Part shown: one piece after another, positions 34,092 through 45,588 of the stretch | Position numbering within the stretch: position 1 is the stretch's first letter | How the letters are laid out: each line of letters begins with the position of its first letter | NCBI GenBank assembly: GCA_014871385.1 | Contig: CM026425.1 | Location: 18,870,902 to 18,934,901, forward strand | Direction of reading: 5' to 3' | Source: Ceratodon purpureus | Lineage: Eukaryota; Streptophyta; Bryopsida; Pseudoditrichales; Ditrichaceae | Length of the DNA: 64,000 nt | Notes under the pieces: generated by a model | The model's input: the letters and a program-made list of their open reading frames with translations, nothing else | Databases searched by the model: none | Told to the model about the DNA's origin: nothing | Program-made: the position numbers and the translations under genes

Positions 34092-34853
34092 GTAAGGATA
34101 GTACTCTTATGATAGACTCTTATGATAGACTCAGCAATAGTGAAGTGGATGTTATATTCGCTAAGAAATACAGTTTAGGGAGTACGACGCTGAAGCAGAA
34201 GTGGTGATGGTTCCACATACTATGTAATGGATATACCTATTAATGAAACTGCATTTTAACCCTATGTCTTCTGAGAAAGTTTACAATGACCAAGACCTCC
34301 GTGCATATCATGTGTCCCAGTGAGGTACAACCACCTTACATAAGGATTTTTGAATACTTTAACAAATTGCGAATAAAATAGGACTGCTACAAGTGTCTTG
34401 CGATGACATGTCCACAGTAATTGCAACTAGTAGTGAAAAGTTCGAAAGAAAGTGCTGGGCAATGCCGCGTGTGCAGTGTTCGGTTTGTAAAAACCGACTA
34501 TTCAGTTCAGAAGTTTTAGTGTAGCATTGTTGTCTGGAAGATTTTGGCTCGGAGACAAACATTCTAGAAATGCTATTTGAATAAACATTTGAATAATGTC
34601 TGTAGCAGAGAGTTCTCAATCCATAAAATGAGGAATTGGATATGTTAACGACTGGAAGATTTGTGAAGTAGTTGTGCTCCCGAGAGTCTCAATTTACTCT
34701 CCGGGTAAAACGAGTCCAAAAGGACACAGACCAAAGAGCGACAGGTCCGTTTTGACACGAAAAGTCTATGTCGTTTTTTCTCCATTGTGTCCAAAGTGAC
34801 TGTTGGGGAAGTCATTAAACGCGTCCTTTAAACACAGAATTCTACTAGTGTTT

Positions 34854-35515
34854 CTTGGGCAATATCTTCAGGGCTAGTTGGTATGTTATTTTGTCTATCT
34901 ATTATAGAGTCCAGAGGTGAGGTTTCAGAGTTTTTGAAGACTTTTCTGTTTACTTTTTTGGGGCTTTTTTCATAAAGTTGTTGGTATTTTGATACAGCTT
35001 TGTGGATGCAGTCTTTAGTGTATTTTGTGGTTATTTTCCTGACTTCTTTGTTGGCATTTTTTGCAATATTAGCTATGACATCAATCCATTTGTTTGGTAT
35101 AAAGTCCGTTACTGGTGGATGTGGGATTTGTACGTATTGGTGGCTACGTATCTTGACCAGTATGGGGTGTGTGTGCCATTGTGGATTGTTTTTTGCGATG
35201 TATATAGTTTTTCTGATAAGATGATATGTGGCAAGATGTTTTTTCCACTCTTTGGCTAGTATTTGAGGTAAAAAGGCTCCTTGTTTCGTTGTTCTATTTG
35301 TGAGATGTGGCAGTGGGGTTGCGTTACAGGTTTTTTCGATGGTTTCTGAGATTTTTTCTACGATTTTGTCTAGGGATATACAAGCTTCTTGCCATAAAGC
35401 TGGGATAAGATGGTCATTATTTTCTAATAGGATGGTTAGTTCATTTATATGTGTAGAGTTTCTTTCAAAGAATTCAATCAATATAAGAATTCCGCGTTTT
35501 AGGTGACATTCTTCA
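34854..35515 (-). pseudogene. LINE copy 2, region upstream of reverse transcriptase
   Basis: The frame (about 217 residues) includes 'WKKHLATYHLIRKTIYIAKN' and 'KSPKKVNRKVFKNSE', resembling the linker ahead of RT in LINE ORF2. No endonuclease residues are recognised. It reads into the palm after removing the CACTA element. Confidence 0.65.
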
Positions 35516-37305
35516 AAAACATGGTTGTGTTTTTGTCATGTCTTTGTGTTAGTCATTCATGTCTAGGGGAACGTGAAGACGTTTACGCGTTTTTTGAGAT
35601 AAATTGGGCTTATGGTGCCCAAACACGGGCATGCTAGCCTGAAAACGCGAAGACGTTCAGAAACACGGTCGCGTCTATGGGGACATGGCGGAGGACATCC
35701 CTGGAAACGCGAAATTGCTACGTCGGCAAGGGCCTTGTTTTCATAGACGGTAAAAAGGATGCAAAATTACTGGGCTGCCATGTAACTTCCTGCCGATAGT
35801 AAAGAAAACCACAAGAAGGGAGGGTCAGCAAAGGGAGCAGAAAAAAGCCTAGAGAAATTGAAGAACCTATTTTTATTTTTTCTTTGTAAATGAATTTTAA
35901 AATATCAAATTTCTTCTCTATTTCTTTTTCGAAGATGTCCGCGTGTCTCGGAAGATGTCAACACAGACATCTGTCGAGACATGGTGACGTTCATTCATCC
36001 GTTTATCGTTCATTGGTGGCAACATTCATCCTTGGATTAGGGCTTTGAGCCTTGGTAGGTTTAGTGTGAGCCGCCACTTCAGCGGCTTCTAATCGTGTAT
36101 TTGAGAGCTTGTTTTTAAGCTTTTGGTGTTTCCTTCCTACTCCATGGAGTGACTCTCATTCTTTTCTTTATCAGTCCCTCGATTCTTGCCCAAGTAGAGT
36201 GAGATTTAACGTGGTTGTAGATCTCTTGTAGGGCTTTCCAATGGTAGTAAGTACGTCCAATTCCAATTTTAGGGAGTGAGATATTGCCTCCCGAAGTTGG
36301 GGTTGTTAAAGGAGTGCGGCTGGAGGAAGGGTCTTGGTTTTTTAGCAATCTGTCCTAGGATTTTGATCCAATGCTTCTGAGATTTTGATGGTAGATGCGC
36401 AATCAACTTAGTTTTCTAAAAAGCCAAGGCACGCCCCAATTCAAGGTAGGATGGAGAAATGGTGACCTAAAAACTGAGAGGTACTTTAAAAACATCCGAA
36501 GGGGGGGGGGGTCCTAACTTCATTCTTGTTCTCCATCTTCTTCTTGTCTTTTTTCCTCCCTTGTTCCTTTCTTCATGTGATCTTGTTTCCTTCACTTTCT
36601 TGTGATCAAATGCCACCTTCATGGTTGCAAAAACACCTTTGTGGCTGCAAAGACACCTTCATGTCTTTAAAAACAACTTCATGTCTGCAAAAACACTCGC
36701 ATGTCTACAAAATACACCCTCATGTCTGCAAAATCACATTCATCTCTGCAAAAACACCCTTCCACACATCCTTTAAACGTTGACATGGCCATGTCAACCA
36801 TGGCAAATTCTACAGCATGGAGATGTCCACTATAACAAATGTCGGACACAATTCATGTCCGCACAGACATCGGCGTGGACATCACACTGTCACCACATAG
36901 ACGTCTCGGAAACCACGGTGATGTCCCGGGTGACGTCAACAGTAACACAATTCCGACTTGAAAATCACCAAAAAATCTACTTACGTGGCATGCCACGTCA
37001 CTCCTTCGCGGCTGACACGTCAAAAAATGGCGGGTCCACGTGGTCCGCCACGTCACCATGGTAGTGATGACATCTTCATCCCATGTGGCACTGCCCAAAA
37101 AAAACTTTGTTGATGTGTCGTCAATGTGGCGTCCACGTTGCACACTTCACTGCCCTCCGAATTCACCCGGAGACGCGCATGCTAGGGGGATGTCTGCATG
37201 AATTCGTCAAATCACTTTCTATGCCCAATTTGATGCTGCATTTATTATTTACTGTTTTTGTCGCTTGAGTTAATGTGCAATCTCTAACCTCAACCTCTGT
37301 CTATG
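35516..37305. other. Repeat-derived spacer with CACGTC/GAAGACG words
   Basis: There is no recognisable gene. Short repeated words such as CGCGAAGACGTT (35550-35720) and CCACGTCA (36980-37060) suggest the subterminal region of a DNA transposon, possibly the hAT relic that follows. A 77-codon ORF at 36115-36348 (-) has no recognised domain. G-runs occur at 36500 and 37499. Confidence 0.35.
36616..36757 (+). repeat. 20-bp tandem repeat, about 7 units
   Basis: Units resemble CCTTCATGTCTGCAAAAACA with substitutions in each copy. Confidence 0.8.
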
Positions 37306-37309
37306 TGCA

Positions 37310-37990
37310 TCTTAGAGGCAGTTGAGAAGCTGATTGCAGAATTTGAGGGGCTATTCCCCTCATCATCCCTCATGAATGCATTCGGATTTGTGTACCCACA
37401 GTACTGGCTATAGGAGAATGCCGAAGCGGAATTTGACTAACACATTAGTGTAATCAAGGACCACTATGGGTTTATAAAAACCTACAACATTCCAAAGAGG
37501 GGGGGGGGGGCTCTTTGGGGCTAACATCCGAGGGAACACATGAAGCAGAGCCGGTTGCGGATTTTGTAACTTCCTGTCCAAAGTCTAAAGGAAAGGAGGC
37601 TCATCCGGTCCTGTCAGTCTCGAGGCTAGACGAACAAGTTTGCATGTTTAAAATCGCTATAAAAGCGAATTGTCATGCTGCCATGCAGGGGGATCTCCCC
37701 CTAAATCCCTTGACGCGCCTTTGGCGTCGCATTGAAGCCAACTCTTTACTCTAACACAAGCTGTCGGAGTATATGAAGGTTGTGGAACTTGCTGTAGTAA
37801 CTGTTCTTGGGAGTGTGGAAGACAAACGCACCTTCTCCACTCTCTCATTCATGAAAAATAAGCTTCGGAACCGCCTGTCCACACACCTACTCGTGGTTGG
37901 GATGCACGCTCAGCAGTTCTTTTCCCTTGAAGACTTTCTACACGATGTTGCGTATGATGAGTGGAAGAACTCGATGCGCAAGGGAGACTA
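37310..37990 (+). pseudogene. hAT transposase C-terminal relic
   Basis: One frame around 37370 reads 'MNAFGFVYPQYWL' then a stop, typical of the segment preceding the dimerisation domain. From 37773 the frame 'LGSVEDKRTFSTLSFMKNKL' and 'RNRLSTHLLVVGM' matches the hAT C-terminal dimerisation domain ('S..ER.FS....K.RNRL'). An in-frame TAA at 37755-37757 and other stops show that it is dead. It proves hAT transposases have been present in this genome and could relate to the source of the hAT-like elements at 4098-15154, which is inference. Confidence 0.7.
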
Positions 37991-38501
37991 ACATGTGTGT
38001 CGTGTTTTCAATTTTGTGGTTTTGCAGGCTCACAAGAAGGCGTCTCAATGATGAAACTCGGTAGGCCAGACGTCTGTTTGGCCTTCACCGTGGATGAAGT
38101 CGGTTCACCAGACCTTCCCCTCCTGAGTCCCAGTATGTCATGAGTCTGTCGTGAAGTGTTTGATTTAATTTTGTCGATGTCGAGTCTTGGCTCTTTACTG
38201 ATTTCCTTTTGTCAATGTTCACGAGTCTTATGGCTGCGACGGATTTCATTTTATTGATGTTGTTTCTGGTATACTCTCTTTTTAGCTTGCATTTGCTGGA
38301 TTGTTCGGGTCATTTGCTGGATTGTTCGGGTCCTTTGCTAGATTGTTCTTGCCTTTGCTAGATTGTTCTTGCCATTGCCTCGTGACTACACCATTTTCTA
38401 CATGTCTTGTGATAAATCTCAATGTCTCGCTTTCCTTGTCACTGCTCGATCATGCTTTCATTTGGTCGATGCTGATTGCCTAGCCTTGAGTCTACTTGCA
38501 G

Positions 38502-38902
38502 CATTAGGAGAAATTTGGAGTCATGAAAAGGCCGTGTAAGCCTGCCCTTTCTAGGTGAACTCCCTGCTGCCCCCCGCACTGTCGCTGGCAGCGGGTGCCA
38601 GAGTCGCTGCCCGCACATAACTGCGTGGCGCACTGTGATTAACGGTTCTCGGAATAATTCTTGAGACATGAACGACTTGTCTCGGGGTTTGGTCCCAAGT
38701 GGGCAGAAGGTGTCAGCCCGGCACTATAGATTGTGCCCTCCACACGCCTCGCTCGGAGGTCATTGGTTCGAGCCCCCGTGGCGGTTGCTGGCACCACGGT
38801 GGCACCGCACATGCCATGTCAAAAAGTACGCGGGCAGCGCCTGTTTTTTTCTCTCACGTGCCGCTTACACGGCCTTTTTGTGACCCAATTTTTCTCCTAA
38901 TG
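38502..38902. mobile_element. MITE (CATTAGGAG family, 401 bp)
   Basis: The ends are CATTAGGAGAAATTTGG and, inverted, CATTAGGAGAAAAATTGG, followed in both arms by AAAAGGCCGTGTAAGC, so terminal inverted repeats reach about 43 bp. The next block (TAGGTGAACT, CTGCTGCCC) is shared with the MITE at 30488. The possible target is TA. The interior includes GGTTCGAGCCC. Confidence 0.7.
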
Positions 38903-41397
38903 TCCTTGTTTTTTTAATTTTGTGAAGAACCCAGGTGGGAGATCATGAAGAATAGTGAACCGGCGCTGAGAGCCTTCATCGCCACCTTCCCCCCTCCCCT
39001 CCCAAATGCGATTTATTTGCCTAGGAGTCGGTTACTAAGCTCTTCAAATTTCTACAATGTCGCCTTAGGTTTCCTATGAAAATCACTTAGGTGCCACCTG
39101 GTGGCTCAAAAAAAAAAGTTGCTGTAGAGCTAGAAACGATGTATGATCTTTGTGATTTTTTATAAATAAATATAAAATTTCCCCTTAATAAAATGAGTGG
39201 AAGCCACTGATTTGCTCCACTCATTTCGCATGTGGCCATTAGTGCTCTAAAATAAAAATCACAAAAAAAACGCTGCTTAGGTTGGCTTTAGCACTCACTG
39301 GGTGTGCATAAGTTAGTTGTGTAGCTTGATGTGATTACCGGAATGATAGAGTTTGTCCTCGCATTTGGCAAAAATATGGACAACATAGTGACAGGATTTA
39401 TCATACCAATGCATGCCTGGCCAGGCCTATGAAGTTGGTCTACTTACATACATGGTGAGGATTTGAATAACTCACACTCCCCTTGGTGAATATTACTTAG
39501 TTGCTTGCAGGTCAAGCAGATTCCCACCACACCTATGTGATATCCCCAAGAAGGCACATTCTCATCACTATTTTTTTAAATAGATGTACTGTTTTCCATC
39601 ACTCTTCGAGAAATACAGGGTAGGACAATCCATAAGCATATCTTTAAAATGTATGAGCATTAATGCTTGATGTAGCGAAAGAAAAATAACAAACATGAAT
39701 AAGGTCGAGCCACCCATCACCAACCAGCACCATTGGCAGCATTCTAGCTACATGCTTCTGGCTAGATTTATACGTACTTCTAGATTATTTTACGTACTTG
39801 TAAATAACCATCATCAGAATATTCTAAATACTTTAGAAGTACAAAAAAATTGTATGTATGTGAAAGATTCTTGGAACAAATACAACATATTCTCTGTACT
39901 CCGGTAACCATGGGATACGAGCAATTTTTCACATAACTTTTTGAATAGTGGGAATAAAATCACATAACTTTTTGCATTCAACAAGAATCTTATCTTTGCA
40001 CACATGAAAAATTCTAACAAAATTATATACCTTAATATCATATGCTAAAAATCATAAGTGATTATAGGTGGTTATATGTGGCTCAACCTTAGCTAGTGAA
40101 GAAACAATTGAAAGAAAATTCTGGTATATGATTAACTTTTATTTTTATAGCAAGTTGTGCCATGGTAAGTAGAAATCATGCATTACTCAACTAGAAAAAT
40201 TATAAGACATGTGTGTCTTTAATGAATTTATTTTTAAGACCTTTTGTACAAAATAAATTTATATTCATTACCAAATAGATTATGCAGAGGTTCTGTCGAT
40301 CACCGCAAATCATGGATGCCTTACCTTATCATATGTATAATAGCTTATAGATCTATGAATCCACTATCTCAAGGTTTCTTTGCAATGATAAAGTAGTTTC
40401 AATTTCCAAGTAATGTACACTATAATAAAATCATAAACTTTGAAGATTTATATTTTTTTATTATTTCTTTTATTTTATTTTTGAAATAAATATATATTCT
40501 ATGACTAAGTGAAAACATGAATGCATGATCAAATGTAAATCTCATGAAAACACACACAAAAACATATCAGATTTTCGTACTATGCCAATTTTTTTTAAAT
40601 TCAAATTTTAATTCTTAAGATTTTCAATATTTTTAAAAGACACCGTCAATGCATGTTGCAAAGATATACACAAACATACAAAATGTAGTTTGGGTCAAAA
40701 TATGCATAAAAAATAACTTCACAATTTTAAACATTATATAAATATCTTTCATAAACTAAATATGACTATATGTTTTAAAAAAAACACATAAATTAAATTT
40801 CACGTAAGATTTATATTGAATTAGCGTGTTATTGAGAAACGAGACATGGTTTTTTTAAATAACATATATATATTTCCAGTATAAGGAGGATACATCATCT
40901 TTTTTAAGAAGCCAAAAATTAATTATAATACATCCAAATTGAGAATTTGAAGATGTAGTTAATTTGAACTATAATATTCATTTTCTAGCAAAAAATAAAT
41001 AATTATACACTTACTTACAAAGAGATTCTGTTATATTTTGTATAAAAACAACACTTTATTTATCCCATTTTCCAGGTGATTCTTTGCTCATATTTAGTGC
41101 ATAAAGGAAATCAAAAACTAAATCTGAAATTTAAAAAAATATTCTATTAGAATTTAGAAGGATAGAACCATTTCCAAGTTAGAAAGTAAAATTGGTTTCT
41201 TTTCAATCACACTCTTCTTAAAATAGCTCCACATGATTGCAAAGCTTTTTCAAAATCTTAACACTACTTTAGTTAAAAAATAGATTAAAAATCACTTCCT
41301 TCCATCATTTCTTGATGACTATTAATTGATTAATTCATTTTTAGTAGATAAGATTTAGTTAGAAATTTAGATATTATTATTATTAGCAATTGAAGCG
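38903..41397. other. AT-rich spacer, no gene recognised
   Basis: Short chance ORFs only. No terminal repeats were identified by eye. Confidence 0.5.
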
Positions 41398-41830
41398 CTT
41401 GTCTTTCAGCACAGTGCGGTTTTGGTTGGCACAATCTTTTTCTTACTTGTGATAGTGCACTTAGTAGTGTCAAGTCACTAAATTATACACACAAGCTCAA
41501 ATGAATTCATCTCGTTTCAAACCAAAACAAATTCCATGCGATAATGACTCCCTCTAATCAACATTTGAGTTCATGACTAGGTGAACGCATAAAAATAAAA
41601 CTAGCTAGTTATATTGCAACTTAAGATACAAATCTTTAATTTTTTATTTGATCATATAATGATCATTAAATATTGACCATTGAACTACCACCAAAATGTC
41701 TAAACTCAAAATGAGGGAGTAGTACTATACTGCTAATTTTTGTCATAGGTTCTATAGTGGAACAAATAGATTATAATCACCCTAGTTTCCTTGAAAGATT
41801 GTAGTTTCCTTATCTTTTATAAATTCACCT
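41398..41830 (+). repeat. Degraded 5'-truncated LINE 3' end (+)
   Basis: GGTTGGCACAATC, the 'GTCAAGTCAC' block and the terminal block (GGGAGTAGTA, then TCCTTGAAAGATTGTAGTTTCC) follow the order of 16110-16540 with many substitutions. Confidence 0.5.
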
Positions 41831-42024
41831 TTGAAAATTCACCATGAGTATAATTTTTATCTATAACATGTTGATTTTTTGAGAATAATTAAAATCATAA
41901 GATGTATCCAAAAAAATGCAAAAGGCACATTTTTCAAAACATTATTAGTTTCCTTATGAAGAAAGTTTTTACACATTGCAGTATTCAAGTTTGTTATTTA
42001 AATGATCCTAACTATTTTTTTTAA

Positions 42025-42033
42025 TACATATAC

Positions 42034-42064
<31 letters not shown>

Positions 42065-42098
42065 CATATATATATATAGATATATATATATATATATA
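42025..42098. repeat. (TA)n microsatellite
   Basis: An almost pure TA tract with a few C and G interruptions. Confidence 0.95.
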
Positions 42099-42439
42099 AT
42101 TAAATCAAAATCCCAAATAGTTCTTCAATATTACATGGTTAAAAATTGTTTTTAAATATTAATATATGGAGTGTGTTTTGTAGATATAAGAAGGTGATTT
42201 AAAAATTCAAAAAAGATAATTTTAAGTGTTTATATATAAATTCTATAAAAATTCTTTGAATATACTAAATATAAATTTTTGAATAAAAATATTATAAATT
42301 TTATATCATAAAAAAACCATGTTTTTTTGTTTATATGTTTGTTTGTACTTCATACAGCAATTTCTCAAAAACTAAATTCATGTGTCTTTTCAAAACACAC
42401 AATATTTTTTAGTACTTCAAAGTTTACTTCAATATATTT

Positions 42440-42740
42440 GTTCTATCTCTAGACTTATGCCCGCATTACAAAGGAATAGAAGTAAGAAGTACTCCTCCAT
42501 TTTGAAAATAGACACTATAGTCACAACTAACTAATAACAAAATTTAAAATCGACTCAACTAAGGATTTATTGCTATAAAACAAGTTTTCTTCAAACGTCT
42601 CAACGTCAAGCCATGAACTCATTGCTGGTTGGTTGAGCGTGTATCTCATATAATTGGTTTGGATTTGATCCTTGTTGGACTCAGATGATGATATAGGGGG
42701 AATATAGTGGCTTGACATGGGTGAGTGAGTGATCACATGG
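42440..42740 (-). repeat. Degraded 5'-truncated LINE 3' end (-)
   Basis: The inverse counterpart of the preceding fragment: a terminal block around 42470-42530, then the tRNA-like module (GTCAAGCCATGAACTCATTG, TTGGTTGAGCGTGTATCTCAT). Together with 41398-41830 it forms a tail-to-tail pair around about 600 bp. Confidence 0.5.
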
Positions 42741-42925
42741 ACGAATGCTCTTAGAAATTTATCTATGTATTATTAGAAATAATCTACATTTTATGAGTTG
42801 ATGTATATTTTCACACATTGTATGTTATAAATGCGTAATTTGAATTTTTTTGAATTTTTTGAAAATCTCAAGAATTAAAAAATAACAAATATTTCATGTT
42901 TTTAAGATATAGATTAAAATATAAA

Positions 42926-45115
42926 ATTTTGTCGACGAGGAACTCGGAGAGGGTTTTAACTCCGAAAAATATTGAAGAAAAATCATAGTCGACGTTATAA
43001 TCGTTATAGTTGTATATGGTCGTAAAAAGAAAGAAGAGATTAAAGTTGGAGTTGAAAACTTGAAAGATTGTTTGAAAGATTATATAGATTCTATAGATTA
43101 TATACATGGCTATTCAAAAGGTTTTGCAAGGTTGTGAAAAGAAAGAAGAGATCGAAGTTGGAGTTGAAAAATTGAAAAATTGTTTGAAAGGTTAAATAGA
43201 TTATAAAGATTGTATAGATGACTATTCAAAATGTTATTGCAAAATTTATTTAAAACAATATTGATAAAATCAATTGACATATTTTAACCCCTAACTTATC
43301 TTAAAAAACAAATTTAACAATCTTTTGTTGTTTCGGGAAGCCTAGGTTTTAGGATTAAAATTCATATTTTTGACTAAGATTTTTGCTGAGTGCTTCCTAT
43401 ACTACAAAGTATATGTGCAAAAAATTGCAAAGTCAAATTCAATTTTTAGATTTTTTAAATGCAAATTTTAGTTTTCAATGTTTAGGTGGGCAGGAAACAA
43501 AAAATTATGTTTAAGGTTTTTTCGATTTTTTTTAAAAAGCATGTTCTTAATCAAATCACTACTTGAGTTCTAAAGTGCCCAAAGTCAAAATGTATACCAA
43601 TTCTACAAGGGCAGCCTTCAAAATTAACAAGAGCAAGCTTTACAATTTATAGTAATTTAAAGATACCTATTTATTGTTCATTTCCCCCCTAAACCAAATT
43701 AAATTAATGTTATTCATGTTTTACCAAATCATTGTTTTTAAATTTTGTGCCTTTGTGTACAAAACAATTTTAGTTTTTGCCTTAGAAACATGGGGGAACT
43801 CTAAATTTTTGCACATACATGCCCAACTTGGTTATCTGCATGAAAAAAAACATGAACAAATTTTTTGGGGTAACAATCATCAACTTGCCATTGGGCCCAT
43901 TTGCACCATGCTTCCCGACCAATGCCCAAAAAAACTTTTGCTGCAACTTTAATTGTTATAATCTCACGAATGAAAAACATCTAATTGTCAATTTTTGGAA
44001 TAGTACCTAAAAACAGGGTTTGGTACAAGATCTTACAGTTGGAAATCTAATAAAAGGAATAAATATTTGAATTGTACCCGGGAAGTCCATAGAGGTTGAA
44101 AATTGTAGTTTTGAAGTTTTAAGCTCCCAAAAACACAAAGAAATTTACGGGTTAAAAACAAAAGCAAAGCTCAACTTCATTCATTTTTGGTGTAAATTTT
44201 ATCTTATTTCATTTTTATATGAACACCTTTTCCTTTCTTACATATTACTTTTGATTTTTATGGAATTTTTTTCACAAAGTGGTTTTCAAGCAATTTTCAA
44301 ATTTAGACACTATAAACCATCATTCAAAAACCAAGTGACTTTGTTTTTAACTTCAATTTAATTTTGTCGACAAGGTACTCGGAGAGGGTTTTCACCCGAG
44401 AAAATTCCAAAGGGAATTGGAAGGCGTAGGCATCGGCGTGGTCGTGATTGTCGTCAAACCTACCCTTGCTTACAACTTCTTAAATATACATCTAAATATA
44501 CATTTATTTATTTACTTCCTAAATGTAAGACTTCAAACTTCTCTCGCGAGTGCCGCAATAGAAACTTCATTGTCAAATATGTTAATTTATTTTTAAATTA
44601 AAAAATATGGAATTTGTACCAAATAGAATGATGGATTGTGATTTTTGTCGACGGTTGTGCATAGCATTGCGTAGCCTTAGTTTTCCTTTAATTTTAATAA
44701 AATATTTCTACATTGGAATTATTCATTAAGGCTATGCAATCCTACGTAAAATTGTCGATAAAAATTAATTTTAAAAAAAAATTGAATACAAAAAATCAAA
44801 GGTATTCAGGTAAAATAAAATAAAATAAAATACACAAAGAATGAATGAAGTTTAGTTTTGCTTTTGTTTTTAAAATATGTCAATTGATTTTTTAAATATT
44901 GTTTGAAATAAAATTTTCAATGACCTTTTGAAGAGCCATCTATATAATCTATATAACCTTTCAAACAACCTTTCAAGTCTTCAACTCCAACTTCAATCTC
45001 TTCTCTTTTCACGACCTTAGAAGACAAATAATACCAAAGGATATAACAATGACGACACTCATGACGATGATTTAGCTGGTGTAAAACTTTCTCCAAATTC
45101 CTCGTCGATAGAATT
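42926..45115. mobile_element. Element with inverted terminal regions (about 2.2 kb)
   Basis: The left end ATTTTGTCGACGAGGAACTC is inverted at the right end (AATTCTATCGACGAGGAATT), and about 200 bp inside each end match in inverse orientation (GAAGAGATYGAAGTTGGAGTT). A third copy of the left tip lies at 44362-44395, and the inner block is also tandemly duplicated at 43030-43230. No coding capacity is recognised. Superfamily unassigned. Confidence 0.5.
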
Positions 45116-45446
45116 AAAAAAGTTATTAAATACATTTTCAGAAATTTACATTCTAACTTACATTCCTATTTTTATTTTTTTCTTAAATACTTTTATTAAA
45201 CAGCTATGAATTTGTAATAATCAAACTACATTGTGCATTTAGACCACCACAAATTGGTGGCGCCTATGTATGATCACTCCATGTGCTATTATAAATCTAT
45301 AAAATTTGGAAAAAGAATAATTATCCATTACTTTGTCCATGTATTTTTGCAACAAAGAATAGTAAAAGCTTCCAAATGATTTATGTTACAATACCATTTT
45401 CTTTATTTTAATTGATGCATATGTTTTTTACTTCAAAATATTATAT

Positions 45447-45588
45447 GATTAAAAAACGAGGAGGGAGTAGATCTTTACTTCCATACCTTTGTCCTGTGGG
45501 CATTGGATTGGGGGCGGATCGAACTGACACTTAATTCACTTCGGTCTCCTCCGGAGACCGTAGTTCTCTCTCTCTCTGATTAAGAAAC
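45447..45588 (+). mobile_element. Short LINE 3'-end retrocopy with 11-bp target duplication
   Basis: Bases 45458-45577 are 120 bp of LINE 3' terminus (hairpin CGGTCTCC/GGAGACCG then CTCTCTCTCT). GATTAAAAAAC before it and GATTAAGAAAC after it match at 10 of 11 positions. This is a 5'-truncated insertion by target-primed reverse transcription. Confidence 0.8.

Larger units (their letters stand above)
31309..34850. mobile_element. CACTA element carrying host gene fragments (3542 bp)
   Basis: The left end is CACTAGTAGGAATG and the right end inverted is CACTAGTAGAATTCTG. The 3-bp duplication TTT flanks both ends. LINE copy 1 (near 6785) shows the empty site. No transposase is visible, so it is non-autonomous. 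The interior carries exon pieces of at least three unrelated genes, some with splice sites retained. Confidence 0.8.
24681..35515 (-). mobile_element. LINE copy 2 (minus strand), interrupted by three elements
   Basis: Read on the minus strand, RT, RNase H, C-terminal domain, 3' module and hairpin-CT tail appear in the same order as in copy 1. Three insertions interrupt it: a CACTA element (31309-34850), a MITE (about 30488-30885) and a TTAA-flanked element (24820-25687). Its 5' part extends about 650 bp further upstream than copy 1. No endonuclease domain was recognised, so the 5' limit near 35515 is approximate. The RT box reads YAHD instead of YADD, and several stops are present, so this copy is inactive. 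Confidence 0.85.

Noticed and set aside
31310..34849. 6-bp target duplication ACTAGT of an unknown transposon
   Set aside because: ACTAGT is part of the CACTA terminal repeat itself. With ends CACTAGTAG and a TTT duplication the LINE empty site aligns perfectly.
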